From Alphaproteobacteria bacterium UBA2784 (lineage in GTDB: Bacteria; Pseudomonadota; Alphaproteobacteria; Micropepsales; Micropepsaceae), in the NCBI GenBank assembly GCA_002352285.1, contig DEIC01000018.1, forward strand, positions 2,043-32,740: a DNA stretch of 30,698 nucleotides. Direction: 5' to 3'. Shown here in pieces: positions 15,992 to 23,922 of this stretch. Below the pieces are notes generated by a model, which worked only from the letters and a program-made list of their open reading frames with translations, made no database searches and was not told the DNA's origin. Position 1 is the first letter of the stretch. Every line of letters starts with the position of its first letter. Made by a program: the position numbers and the translations under genes.

Positions 15992-17020
15992 ATGGCCGCC
16001 CGCAAGAGAAAGCCGGAAAAATTGACGACGCCCCGCCCCGCCAGAGCGGCGGGCGATCTGGCCTCGGCGCGCCGCGTGCTGGCGATTGAGGCATCGGCCC
16101 TCACATCGCTTGCGGCAGCCTTGGGCAAATCGTTCGAGACGGCCGTTGGCCTCCTGATGGCGGTGAAGGGCCGCATCATTGTTTCGGGTATGGGCAAGTC
16201 GGGTCATGTCGCGCGCAAGATCGCGGCGACCTTTGCCTCCATCGGCGCGCCGTCACATTTTGTCCATCCCGGCGAGGCGAGCCACGGCGACCTTGGCATG
16301 ATCGCGCCCGGCGATGCAGTGGTGCTGCTGTCGAACTCGGGAGAGACGCGCGAGCTGGGTGATCTGATCGCCCACACGCGCCGCTATGACATTCCGCTCA
16401 TCGGCATTGCCAGCCGCGAACGCTCCACCCTGATCACCAAGTCGGATGCAGGCATCGTGCTGCCTGCAGCGCCAGAAGCCTGTCCGATGGGCCTTGCCCC
16501 CACCACATCGACAACGATGATGCTGGCCTTGGGCGATGCACTGGCGGTCGCCCTGATGGAGCGCAAGGGTTTCTCGCAAAGCGACTATCGCGTGCTGCAT
16601 CCCGGCGGCGCGCTGGGTGTGCAGCTGAAACGCGTTGCCGACATCATGCATACGGGCGCAGAAGTGCCGCTGGTTTCGCCCGCCGCCAGAATGCCCGAAG
16701 TGCTGATGGAAATGACAGGAAAGCGGTTTGGTTGCGCTGGCGTTATCGATGCCAGGGGCGCGCTCATCGGCATCATCACCGATGGCGATCTGCGGCGTCA
16801 TCTGACGAAAGACCTTCTGTCGCTTGATGCGGCATCGGTCATGACGAAGAACCCGAAAACCGTGCGCGAGGATGCACTGGTGCAGGAAGCGCTCGCCCAG
16901 ATGACGGCGCGCCCGCCGCATGTCACCGCGCTTTTCGTACTGCCGGCTAGCGGCGCCAGAGGGGCGGGCAAGCCCGTCGGCATTCTCCACATCCACGACT
17001 GTCTCAGGGCAGGCGCGTAA
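15992..17020 (+). CDS. kdsD: Arabinose-5-phosphate isomerase (KdsD/KpsF family)
   Basis: The enzyme converts ribulose-5-phosphate to arabinose-5-phosphate, the first step to Kdo of lipopolysaccharide. The 342-residue protein has an SIS domain (about 45-190, with SGMGKSGHVARK at 65-76 and NSGETRE) and two CBS domains (about 210-340, with DIMHTGAEVP and ITDGDLRRH). Conserved histidines are in EASHGDLGM and in VLHPGGALG. The length is close to E. coli KdsD apart from a basic N-terminal extension. The ATG at 15992 has no clear ribosome binding site. It leads the lptC-lptA-lptB cluster; lptC starts one base after its stop. Confidence 0.94.
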   Translation: MAARKRKPEKLTTPRPARAAGDLASARRVLAIEASALTSLAAALGKSFETAVGLLMAVKGRIIVSGMGKSGHVARKIAATFASIGAPSHFVHPGEASHGDLGMIAPGDAVVLLSNSGETRELGDLIAHTRRYDIPLIGIASRERSTLITKSDAGIVLPAAPEACPMGLAPTTSTTMMLALGDALAVALMERKGFSQSDYRVLHPGGALGVQLKRVADIMHTGAEVPLVSPAARMPEVLMEMTGKRFGCAGVIDARGALIGIITDGDLRRHLTKDLLSLDAASVMTKNPKTVREDALVQEALAQMTARPPHVTALFVLPASGARGAGKPVGILHIHDCLRAGA

Positions 17021-17021
17021 G

Positions 17022-17672
17022 ATGACCGAACCCGCCACCATGAGACCATCGCCGCAGATGCGTGATGCCGCGGCACTTCTGGCGCGCCGCAGCCGCATGG
17101 TGCGGCTCCTCACCATCATGTTGCCGGTGGCGGCCCTTGCCCTCATCGGCCTCATTTTTGCGTGGTCCGGCAATGATGACAGCGGCGAAATACCGCTGAC
17201 CTTTGAAGAGGCCGATCTGAACGATGCCAACCCGCGCATGGAGGCGCCGCGCCTGAAAGGTGTCGATGAGGAGGGTAGGCCCTATACGGTCACGGCTGAA
17301 AGCGCCGTGCAAACTGCCGCTAACGCCGAAAAAATGGCGCTGACCCGCATCGAAGCCGACATGGTTCTGGAAGATAACGGCTGGATGTTTGTCGAGGCTG
17401 ATCGCGGCACGCTCGATCGCACCACGGAAATGCTCGCTCTTGAAGGCGGCATTGCGCTTTTCTCGGCTGACGGGTTCGAGATGCACACGGCGTCTGCCGA
17501 CATTGATCTCAAGGGCGGAAAGATCACGACGCGAAGCGCCGTAGAGCTCTTTGGCGGCATGGGTGAAGTGCGCGCGGGCGCGCTCACCTATGACCGTGAA
17601 AAGCGCGAAGCGGTTTTTTCCGGCGGTGTGACAACAATTTTCGAACCAGCCTCGCGCGAAGGGGCGCAGTGA
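17022..17672 (+). CDS. lptC: Lipopolysaccharide export protein LptC
   Basis: LptC joins the LptB2FG transporter in the inner membrane to the periplasmic LptA bridge. The 216-residue protein has a short cytoplasmic N-terminus, one membrane segment (about 29-49, LLTIMLPVAALALIGLIFAW) and a periplasmic beta-jellyroll (ANPRMEAPRLKGVDEEGRPY, ALEGGIALFSADGFEMHT). The ATG at 17022 begins one base after the kdsD stop, and lptA begins one base after the lptC stop, so the cluster is tightly coupled. Confidence 0.92.
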   Translation: MTEPATMRPSPQMRDAAALLARRSRMVRLLTIMLPVAALALIGLIFAWSGNDDSGEIPLTFEEADLNDANPRMEAPRLKGVDEEGRPYTVTAESAVQTAANAEKMALTRIEADMVLEDNGWMFVEADRGTLDRTTEMLALEGGIALFSADGFEMHTASADIDLKGGKITTRSAVELFGGMGEVRAGALTYDREKREAVFSGGVTTIFEPASREGAQ

Positions 17673-17673
17673 C

Positions 17674-18228
17674 ATGATGATGAAGCGGAATGCAATCCGG
17701 GCACTTGCCCTTCTTGTCTGCATCGCAGGCCCCGCCCTTGCGCAGGAAACGCCAGCCGAAGATCCGTTTGCGGATGTCGCCGCTGACCGCACCCAGCCGA
17801 TTTCGGTCAGCGCCGATCAGGGCACGGCAAATTTTGAAACCGAAACGGCGGTCTATTCCGGCAATGTGGTTGTCACGCAGGGCGACCTCCGCTTGCGCGC
17901 CGAAACGCTCACCATCAAGGCGCCCAAAGGTGCCATTGCCACAATCGAAGCCGATGGCGGCATCGTGCTCACATCCAAATCGGGCGATGCGACGGCTTCG
18001 CGCGCAACCTATGATGTGCCCGCGCGACGCGTCACGCTGTCCGGCAATGTGGTGCTGACACAGGGCGACAATGTGCTGCGCGGCAATCTTTTGACCGTCA
18101 ACCTCGACAGCGGTGTTGCTGAACTGACGGCATCGGGCGCAAACGGGCGCGTTGAGGGCCTCTTCCTGCCGCCTGCCGAAACACCGGCACCCGAAGAGGA
18201 TGCCAGTACCCCATCAACCAATCCTTAA
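17674..18228 (+). CDS. lptA: Lipopolysaccharide transport periplasmic protein LptA
   Basis: LptA forms the periplasmic bridge that carries lipopolysaccharide to the outer membrane. The 184-residue protein has a signal peptide (1-23, ending GPALA before QE) and the OstA-type beta-jellyroll with repeating motifs (ISVSADQGTANFETETAVYS, GNVVVTQGDLRLRAETL, GNVVLTQGDNVLRGNLLTV). The C-terminal 20 residues are Pro/Glu/Ser-rich and probably disordered. Three ATG codons open the frame at 17674, so the exact start is uncertain by up to two codons. The gap to lptB is 119 bases and carries a sigma-54-like site. Confidence 0.93.
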   Translation: MMMKRNAIRALALLVCIAGPALAQETPAEDPFADVAADRTQPISVSADQGTANFETETAVYSGNVVVTQGDLRLRAETLTIKAPKGAIATIEADGGIVLTSKSGDATASRATYDVPARRVTLSGNVVLTQGDNVLRGNLLTVNLDSGVAELTASGANGRVEGLFLPPAETPAPEEDASTPSTNP

Positions 18229-18264
18229 GCATCGAACCTGTTGGCGTTGCGTATCGAATCCGAG

Positions 18265-18280
18265 TGGAACGATTTTTGCC
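18265..18280 (+). promoter_or_regulatory. Candidate sigma-54 (-24/-12) promoter before lptB-rpoN
   Basis: TGGAACG (18265-18271), four bases, then TTGC (18276-18279) matches the sigma-54 consensus TGGCACG-N4-TTGC in all fixed positions but one. The invariant GG (18266-18267) and GC (18278-18279) are exactly ten bases apart. A start near 18291 would leave a 57-base leader before lptB. The site lies upstream of rpoN itself, so autoregulation is possible. The same GGAAC could be read as an ECF-type -35, but no matching -10 was seen. Confidence 0.5.
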
Positions 18281-18347
18281 CGAAGCCTGAAAAGAGCCGC
18301 ACTGGTTTACCGATCCTTAGGTGCCATCGGGCTCTGATGGAGATCCG

Positions 18348-19445
18348 ATGAGCGACATTCCCGCCGAAGAGCCAAAGCCCAAGCCCAAGGCGAAAAGCCG
18401 GCCGCGAAAGGCAAAACAGCAAGCCGCAACTCCGCAGCCCGAGGGCGCGGGTGCAGCGGATGCGGTATTGCGCGCCCCGCTGGAAGGAAATGACGAAGCC
18501 AGTGGCAGGTTCGCTGGCGTTGATGCCAACGCCCCCCAGCCAGCCCCCATCGCCATGCCGCCGTCGTGGCCGGGCAGCGACACGCCCGCAAGCCCGCTTG
18601 AGTTCGCACCATCGCCGCTGGAGCTGCCCGCCGCCAAAGTCGAGGCATCGCCCGCAACAAAGCCTGCCCCGAAAGCCGAGGTAAAGGCGCCGCCGCGCGA
18701 TAATGTGCGTCTTGTGCCCGCAGGCGAGGGGCTGGTCGTTACCCGCATCGGCAAGAGCTTTCGCCAGCGCCCCGTGGTGCGCGGCGTGACCATGCGCCTT
18801 CGCCGCGGCGAAGTGGTCGGGCTGTTGGGCCCGAATGGCGCAGGCAAGACCACCTGCTTTTACATGATGACCGGCCTCATTCCGGTTGATTACGGCACCA
18901 TCGAGCTTGATGGCGTTGATGTCACGCATCTGCCCATGTTCCGCCGCGCGCGTCTTGGCGTCGGCTATCTGCCGCAGGAGGCGTCGATCTTCCGCGGCCT
19001 GACGGTTGAGGAAAATGTCCGCGCCGTGGTCGAGCTGCACGAGAAAAATCCCGTGCGCCGTGACCAGATCGTCAACGATCTTCTCGCCGAGTTTTCGATC
19101 ACGCATCTTGCGCGCACGTCTGCCGTTGCCCTTTCGGGTGGCGAGCGCAGGCGCGTCGAAATTGCCCGCGCACTCGCATCGTCACCTTCCTTCATGCTTC
19201 TTGACGAGCCTTTTGCCGGCATTGACCCGATTGCGGTGGGCGACATCCGTGCACTCGTGATGCAGCTGAAAGCGCGCGGCATCGGTGTGCTCATCACCGA
19301 TCACAATGTGCGTGAAACGCTCGAGATCATCGACCGCGCCTACATCATGCATGACGGCCTGGTGATCAAGGAAGGCGGCGCGTCCGACATCGTGCGCGAC
19401 AAGGATGTGCGCCGCCTCTATCTCGGCGAAAAGTTCTCTCTTTAG
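18348..19445 (+). CDS. lptB: Lipopolysaccharide export ATP-binding protein LptB with a long N-terminal extension
   Basis: LptB is the ATPase that powers lipopolysaccharide extraction with LptF and LptG. Residues about 125-365 form a standard ABC domain: Walker A GPNGAGKT (161-168), Q-loop YLPQEASIFRGLTV, signature LSGGE (262-266), Walker B FMLLDEP (282-288) and the switch H319. Residues 1 to about 122 are an Ala/Pro/Lys-rich, low-complexity extension; ordinary LptB is about 240 residues. GGAG lies five bases before the ATG at 18348. The extension is in frame and its start has its own ribosome binding site, so it looks translated. An internal start near the ABC domain is not excluded. rpoN follows after 17 bases. 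Confidence 0.93.
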   Translation: MSDIPAEEPKPKPKAKSRPRKAKQQAATPQPEGAGAADAVLRAPLEGNDEASGRFAGVDANAPQPAPIAMPPSWPGSDTPASPLEFAPSPLELPAAKVEASPATKPAPKAEVKAPPRDNVRLVPAGEGLVVTRIGKSFRQRPVVRGVTMRLRRGEVVGLLGPNGAGKTTCFYMMTGLIPVDYGTIELDGVDVTHLPMFRRARLGVGYLPQEASIFRGLTVEENVRAVVELHEKNPVRRDQIVNDLLAEFSITHLARTSAVALSGGERRRVEIARALASSPSFMLLDEPFAGIDPIAVGDIRALVMQLKARGIGVLITDHNVRETLEIIDRAYIMHDGLVIKEGGASDIVRDKDVRRLYLGEKFSL

Positions 19446-19462
19446 GTCTGGCGGAGCAAACG

Positions 19463-21001
19463 ATGGTCATCTCGCAGCGCATGGAGTTGAGGCAGGGGCA
19501 AACCCTTGTCATGACGCCGCAGCTGCAGCAGGCCATCAAGCTGTTGCAGATGTCGAACCTTGAGCTGCAGGCCTATGTCGAGACCGAGCTTGAAAAGAAC
19601 CCGCTGCTGGAACGCGAAGAGGGCTATGACGCAAGCCCTGAAGCCCCATCGCGCGATGCAGACGCATCACCGGCGCCCGCATCCGGCGTTGAGGCGCTGG
19701 ATGTCACAATGCGCCAGGGCGGTATGGACGCGCCGGAAACCTTCGATACCGGCCTTGAAAATGTCTATGCCGACGAGGCGCGCGCCGATCTTGCCAACCG
19801 CAAGGCGGCCGATGCGCCCGCAGATGCATCAGGCGGGCCGATTGACTGGTCGCGCGCAAAAAATGGCGCACAGCTGGGCGAAGATGGTGAAGGGCTCGAG
19901 GGCACGCTTACCCGCGCACTTTCGCTGCGCGATCATCTTCTCCACGAAATGCCGGTGCTCATTACCGATCCGGCGGAACGCCTGATCGCCTCACACCTGA
20001 TCGACGAGGTGGATGAGGCAGGTTATATGCGCGCCGAACTGACCGATATCGCCGCCCGCCTTTCGGCCAGTGTCGCGGCGGTTGAGAGCGTGCTCCTGCG
20101 CCTGCAAAGGCTGGAGCCCGCCGGCATCATGGCGCGTTCGCTGGCCGAATGTCTGGCGCTGCAGCTCAAGGAAAAGAACCGCTTCGATCCCGCGATGGAA
20201 GCCCTGATCGCGCATCTTGACCTTCTGGCAAAGCGCGACCTCATGGGCCTGATGAAAGTCTGCGGCGTGGACAGCGCCGATCTCGCCGACATGATTGCCG
20301 AGATCAAGGAGCTGAATCCCAAGCCCGGCCTTGCCTTTGAATCAGCGCCGATTGAGGCCGTGGTGCCCGACATTTTCGTCCGCAACGACGGCCATGGCGG
20401 CTTTATTGTCGACCTGAACAGCGACACGCTGCCCCGCGTTCTCGTCAACCAGCGCTATCACGCCGAGATCAGCGGCAAGGCCACATCGCGCGAGGCGAAA
20501 ACCTGGCTGTCTGAATGCATGCTGTCAGCCAACTGGCTTGTCAAAAGCCTCGATCAGCGCGCCCGCACGATCCTGAAAGTCGCCTCCGAAATCGTGCGCC
20601 AGCAGGACAGCTTTTTCGTTCACGGCGTGCAGCATTTGCGGCCCCTGAACCTCAAGCACATTGCCGAGGCCATCGGCATGCATGAATCGACCGTCAGCCG
20701 CGTGACCTCGAACAAATACATGGCAACGCCGCGCGGCCTCTTCGAGCTGAAATACTTTTTCACCTCGGCCATTGCGGCATCCGATGGCGGTGACGCCCAT
20801 TCGGCCGAGTCGGTGCGCCACAAGATCCGCGAGCTGATTGCCGCCGAGCGGCCCAAGGAAATTCTGTCGGATGACCGGATCGTTGAAATCCTGAAAGAGA
20901 CCGGCATCGATATTGCCCGCCGCACGGTTGCAAAATACCGCGAGGCCCTGCGGATTCCCTCCTCGGTTGAGCGCCGCCGCAGCCGCGCGATGGAAGCCTG
21001 A
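19463..21001 (+). CDS. rpoN: RNA polymerase sigma-54 factor RpoN
   Basis: RpoN directs polymerase to -24/-12 promoters and needs AAA+ activators. The 512-residue protein has the activator-responding region I (LRQGQTLVMTPQLQQAIKLL, 9-28), an acidic variable region II (about 50-140), the core-binding domain (about 145-300), the helix-turn-helix (LKHIAEAIGMHESTVSRVTS) and the RpoN box ARRTVAKYRE (485-494). The start at 19463 puts region I at the N-terminus as in other family members. No enhancer-binding activator gene is in the window. lptB-rpoN-hpf-ptsN is a common order. Confidence 0.97.
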   Translation: MVISQRMELRQGQTLVMTPQLQQAIKLLQMSNLELQAYVETELEKNPLLEREEGYDASPEAPSRDADASPAPASGVEALDVTMRQGGMDAPETFDTGLENVYADEARADLANRKAADAPADASGGPIDWSRAKNGAQLGEDGEGLEGTLTRALSLRDHLLHEMPVLITDPAERLIASHLIDEVDEAGYMRAELTDIAARLSASVAAVESVLLRLQRLEPAGIMARSLAECLALQLKEKNRFDPAMEALIAHLDLLAKRDLMGLMKVCGVDSADLADMIAEIKELNPKPGLAFESAPIEAVVPDIFVRNDGHGGFIVDLNSDTLPRVLVNQRYHAEISGKATSREAKTWLSECMLSANWLVKSLDQRARTILKVASEIVRQQDSFFVHGVQHLRPLNLKHIAEAIGMHESTVSRVTSNKYMATPRGLFELKYFFTSAIAASDGGDAHSAESVRHKIRELIAAERPKEILSDDRIVEILKETGIDIARRTVAKYREALRIPSSVERRRSRAMEA

Positions 21002-21077
21002 ACCGGCGCTTCCCGGACCATCTGAATCACGCACAGAGTCAGTCAATTAGCTGATCGCACTGCACAATTCCGCTTTG

Positions 21078-21106
21078 TTGACACTTGGCAGGTCGCCTCA
21101 TATGGT
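21078..21106 (+). promoter_or_regulatory. Strong candidate sigma-70 promoter in the rpoN-hpf gap
   Basis: A perfect TTGACA (21078-21083) is followed after exactly 17 bases by TATGGT (21101-21106). It is the best sigma-70-like match I saw in the window. Transcription would begin near 21113, about 197 bases before the hpf start codon. Confidence 0.7.
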
Positions 21107-21112
21107 CCGCCG

Positions 21113-21210
21113 CCTTTCCCGCCCCTGAGACCATCGAGTCTGGCCGGACGGTAAACGTGATTGCAACGGTTTCGGGACGAAAATCGCGACCAGTTGCAAG
21201 AAGTTTTTTT
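21113..21210 (+). ncRNA. Candidate small RNA or attenuated hpf leader
   Basis: The interval from the predicted start of the promoter at 21078-21106 to the end of the T run at 21210 would give a transcript of about 98 bases. It contains the stem-loop at 21161-21199 and no open frame of note. It could be an independent small RNA or the 5' part of an hpf leader that is terminated early. It is inferred from promoter and terminator signals only, without any family match. Confidence 0.35.
21161..21210 (+). terminator. Terminator-like hairpin upstream of hpf
   Basis: TTGCAAC (21161-21167) pairs with GTTGCAA (21193-21199). The stem can extend inward by GGT with ACC around a bulged A, and a small TTTCG-GGA-CGAAA hairpin sits inside it. 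Seven T residues (21204-21210) follow after four bases. It lies 100 bases before hpf and downstream of a strong promoter. Confidence 0.55.
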
Positions 21211-21309
21211 GAACGCCTTGCGTCATCCGTCATGCGTGTTCCCGGTCATCCGGGTCTATGATGGCGGCGCGTGATCGGACGAACGACAAGAAGCGGATAC
21301 CAACGCTCC

Positions 21310-21921
21310 ATGCAGATTCAAGTCAGCGGACGGCAGATCGATATCGGTGACGCGTTGCGTCAGCACGTATCAGAGCGCCTGACAGCCGGTGTGGCGAAGT
21401 ATTTCGACAACGTCATCGACGCCAACGTGACCTTTTCGCGCGAGGGTCATGGCTACAAGTGCGACTGCTCCGTGCATGGCAGCGCGGGCATCAATCTTTT
21501 CGCCGAGGCTTCGGCGGGCGACATCTATGCGAGCTTTGATCTGGCGGCTGAGCGCATGGAAAAGCGCCTGCGCCGCTACAAGCGCCGCCTGAAGGACCAT
21601 AAGGCGCGCGGCTCGCGCGACTCTGATGCCTTTTCCGGCAAGGCCTATGTCATCGATGCAGGCCACGACGAGGCCGAAGAGCACGAGGGCGCCGAGCCCG
21701 CGATCATCGCCGAAACCGCAGCCCAGTTCGCCTCCATGACGGTGGGCGAAGCCGTGATGCGTCTTGATCTGTCGAATGCCCCTGTCTTTGTGTTCCGCAA
21801 CGGCAAAAGTGGCGGCGTCAACGTCGTCTATCGCCGCCCCGACGGGCACATTGGCTGGGTTGATCCCAGTTTTGATCCCCCACTCGGTTCACCGGCGGGC
21901 AAGTCCGCCGGCAAGTCCTGA
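21310..21921 (+). CDS. hpf: Long-form ribosome hibernation promoting factor
   Basis: HPF binds the 30S subunit and, in its long form, pairs ribosomes into inactive 100S particles in stationary phase. The 203-residue protein has an N-terminal S30AE domain (1-100, MQIQVSGRQIDIGDALRQHV) ending in a basic helix RLRRYKRRLKDHKAR, a variable acidic linker and a C-terminal dimerisation domain (about 135-190, MTVGEAVMRLDLSNAPVFVF and VYRRPDGHIGWVDP). The ATG at 21310 was chosen to place the S30AE domain at the N-terminus. The ribosome binding site is weak. ptsN follows after 40 bases. Confidence 0.95.
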   Translation: MQIQVSGRQIDIGDALRQHVSERLTAGVAKYFDNVIDANVTFSREGHGYKCDCSVHGSAGINLFAEASAGDIYASFDLAAERMEKRLRRYKRRLKDHKARGSRDSDAFSGKAYVIDAGHDEAEEHEGAEPAIIAETAAQFASMTVGEAVMRLDLSNAPVFVFRNGKSGGVNVVYRRPDGHIGWVDPSFDPPLGSPAGKSAGKS

Positions 21922-21961
21922 TCCCCGGTCTGGCTTGGTATTTTGGTTGAGGTTTGGCGTC

Positions 21962-22429
21962 ATGGATCTGTCTGATCTTGTCAGTCCGCAGGGCGTGATC
22001 TCGCCTTTGCGTGTGGCGTCGAAGAAGCAGCTGCTTCAGGAACTGGCGGCAAAGGCTGCCCCGCTTGCGGGTCTTGCAGAGCGCGAGATTTTTGAAACGC
22101 TGCTGGAGCGTGAGCGCCTGGGTACAACCGGCGTTGGTCACGGCATTGCGATTCCGCACGGCAAGATCGCGGGTCTGACGCGCATTCATGGTCTTTTCGC
22201 CCGCCTTGATTCGCCGATCGACTTTGAGTCGATCGACGACCAGCCGGTTGATCTCGTGTTTCTGCTGCTGGCGCCGGAAGGCGCGGGCGCCGATCATCTG
22301 AAGGCGCTGGCGCGTGTCTCGCGCCTTTTGCGCAATCAGGCGATCTGCGAAAAGCTGCGCGGCGCCGAAGACCGCTCGGCGATCTATGCAATCCTGACCG
22401 AGCCCTCGGCCTCCAGCCGCGCCGCGTGA
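21962..22429 (+). CDS. ptsN: Nitrogen-regulatory phosphotransferase protein EIIA(Ntr)
   Basis: PtsN is the terminal phospho-acceptor of the nitrogen phosphotransferase system and affects potassium, nitrogen and stress control. The 155-residue protein is one EIIA domain with the phosphorylated histidine H66 in GVGHGIAIPHGK and the later LLLAPEGAGADHLKALARVSRLL helix. GAGG lies nine bases before the ATG at 21962. Its place behind rpoN and hpf is conserved. It faces the antiporter gene tail to tail with only nine bases between the coding ends. Confidence 0.95.
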   Translation: MDLSDLVSPQGVISPLRVASKKQLLQELAAKAAPLAGLAEREIFETLLERERLGTTGVGHGIAIPHGKIAGLTRIHGLFARLDSPIDFESIDDQPVDLVFLLLAPEGAGADHLKALARVSRLLRNQAICEKLRGAEDRSAIYAILTEPSASSRAA

Positions 22430-22438
22430 ACTTCCGCC

Positions 22439-23824
22439 CTATGGCAGGAAGAACACGTAAGTGACCAGCGCGAAGACGGGCAGCAGGATCAGGACCGACC
22501 ACGCCATATAGCCAAAGAAGCTCGGCATCGCGATGCCGCGCTCCTCGCAGATCGACTTCACCATGAAGTTCGGCGCATTGCCGATATAGGTATTGGCGCC
22601 CATGAAGACCGCGCCTGCCGAAATGGCCAAAAGGGTCATCGCCCCCTCATTCATCAGCATCTGCGGGTCACCCCCCGCCATGTTGAAGAAGACAAGATAG
22701 GTCGGCGCATTGTCGAGGAACGATGACAGGCCGCCCGTCATCCAGAAATACATCGCATTGTTGGCCGTACCGTCGGGATTGGTGACGAGCGCAATGGCAT
22801 CGGCCAGCGCCCCTGCTTCGCCCGCCCGCAGAATGGCAAGGGCAGGCACGATGGTCACGAAGATGCCAAGGAACAGGATGGCCACCTCCTGAATCGGCGC
22901 CCAGGTAAAGGCGTTTTCAACGCGCACCCGCTCCTTTGTGCTTTGCAGCGACAGGAACGCAATCAGGATCAGCGCGCCGACGCGGATCATTTCGGCATAG
23001 GCGACATGCACGCCAGCCACATCCATGCCGCCCGGCGGCGAGAACTGGTTTGACAGAAGCACGGTCATGATGATGGCGAGCAGCAGCAGAATGTTGTGCG
23101 CGCCTTCGATTTTGAGCGCGTCTCCGGTCTCGCGTTTCTGGAGCGCCATCTCTTCGCGCCGGAACTGGAACCACTCGATGACAAAGAACACGGCAAGGAT
23201 GACGGCTGCTGACAGCAGCATCGGCGCCATCATGTGCTCGAGCGTCCAGAAGAAATCGACGCCTTTGAGGAAGCCGAGATAAAGCGGCGGATCACCCAGC
23301 GGCGTCAGCGAGCCGCCGATATTGGCCACAAGGAAAATGAAAAAGACGAAGATGTGAACCTTGTGCTTGCGGTTCTCATTGGCCCGGATCAGCGGCCGGA
23401 TGAGAAGCATCGCCGCACCCGTGGTGCCGAGCGCAGAAGCCGCAATCGTGCCAAAGGCGAGAAGCCCCGCATTCACGGCCGGACGCCCGACCAGCGTGCC
23501 CGATACGAAAATGCCGCCTGAAACCACGAACAGCGCATAGAGAAGCACGATGAAGGGCACATATTCGTGGAGCAGCGTGGTCAGCGCCGCCTCGCCCGCG
23601 TTCGCCCAGCCGAAAAGAAGGCCAAAGGGCACAAGGAACGCCAGCGCCCAGAAGATTGATGTCTTGCCGAAATGGTGATGCCAGAATTTGGGCGCCAGCA
23701 GCGGCAAGAGCGCGATGGAAAGCAGGATGCCCACAAAGGGCACGACCCACAGAAGGCCAAGCTGCGCGCCATCCACGCCATGCGCGGCCGCATGCGCGCC
23801 TTCCGCCAGAAACGCTGACAACAT
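22439..23824 (-). CDS. nhaD: NhaD-type Na+/H+ antiporter (ion transporter superfamily)
   Basis: The 461-residue protein is highly hydrophobic with about 12 membrane segments. Two inverted-repeat signatures of the NhaD/ArsB/citrate-transporter superfamily are present: GGSLTPLGDPPLYLGFL in the first half and SSFLDNAPTYLVFF in the second. A sodium/proton antiport role fits best; citrate or arsenite transport is less likely but not excluded by sequence alone. The start ATG at 23824 is preceded by a hydrophobic leader and a GGGGGAG ribosome binding site nine bases upstream, which can be masked by a hairpin. The gene is separated from dnaJ by 245 bases containing a palindromic element. Confidence 0.85.
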   Translation of the reverse strand: MLSAFLAEGAHAAAHGVDGAQLGLLWVVPFVGILLSIALLPLLAPKFWHHHFGKTSIFWALAFLVPFGLLFGWANAGEAALTTLLHEYVPFIVLLYALFVVSGGIFVSGTLVGRPAVNAGLLAFGTIAASALGTTGAAMLLIRPLIRANENRKHKVHIFVFFIFLVANIGGSLTPLGDPPLYLGFLKGVDFFWTLEHMMAPMLLSAAVILAVFFVIEWFQFRREEMALQKRETGDALKIEGAHNILLLLAIIMTVLLSNQFSPPGGMDVAGVHVAYAEMIRVGALILIAFLSLQSTKERVRVENAFTWAPIQEVAILFLGIFVTIVPALAILRAGEAGALADAIALVTNPDGTANNAMYFWMTGGLSSFLDNAPTYLVFFNMAGGDPQMLMNEGAMTLLAISAGAVFMGANTYIGNAPNFMVKSICEERGIAMPSFFGYMAWSVLILLPVFALVTYVFFLP

Positions 23825-23833
23825 CAGACGATA

Positions 23834-23876
23834 CTCCCCCAGGACAGGGGATCAGTGAAACCGATTGCCCGGTTTC
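23834..23876 (-). promoter_or_regulatory. Structured leader of the antiporter gene
   Basis: On the minus strand, GAAACCG (23876-23870) pairs with CGGTTTC (23863-23857) around a six-base loop. Then CCCC (23850-23847) pairs with GGGG (23840-23837), which is part of the ribosome binding site. The second hairpin would hide that site. Ion-sensing leaders are known for some Na+/H+ antiporter genes, but I could not match this one to a known class. Confidence 0.35.
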
Positions 23877-23922
23877 CCGCAACTGGCTTGTGGATTGGTG
23901 AGCGCGGCGCCCGCATTACTTT

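Larger units (their letters stand above)
21002..21309. other. 308-base gap between rpoN and hpf
   Basis: No protein-coding gene is supported here. The gap holds a promoter-like site (21078-21106), a terminator-like hairpin with seven T residues (21161-21210), and a smaller hairpin CCCGG-TCAT-CCGGG just before the hpf start region (21241-21254). A lone TATGAT (21256-21261) has no -35 partner. The first 75 bases after rpoN show no clear terminator. Confidence 0.7.

Noticed and set aside
18266..18290. GGAAC as the -35 of a general-stress (EcfG-type) promoter
   Set aside because: No CGTT-like -10 element is found 16-17 bases downstream; the sigma-54 reading fits better.
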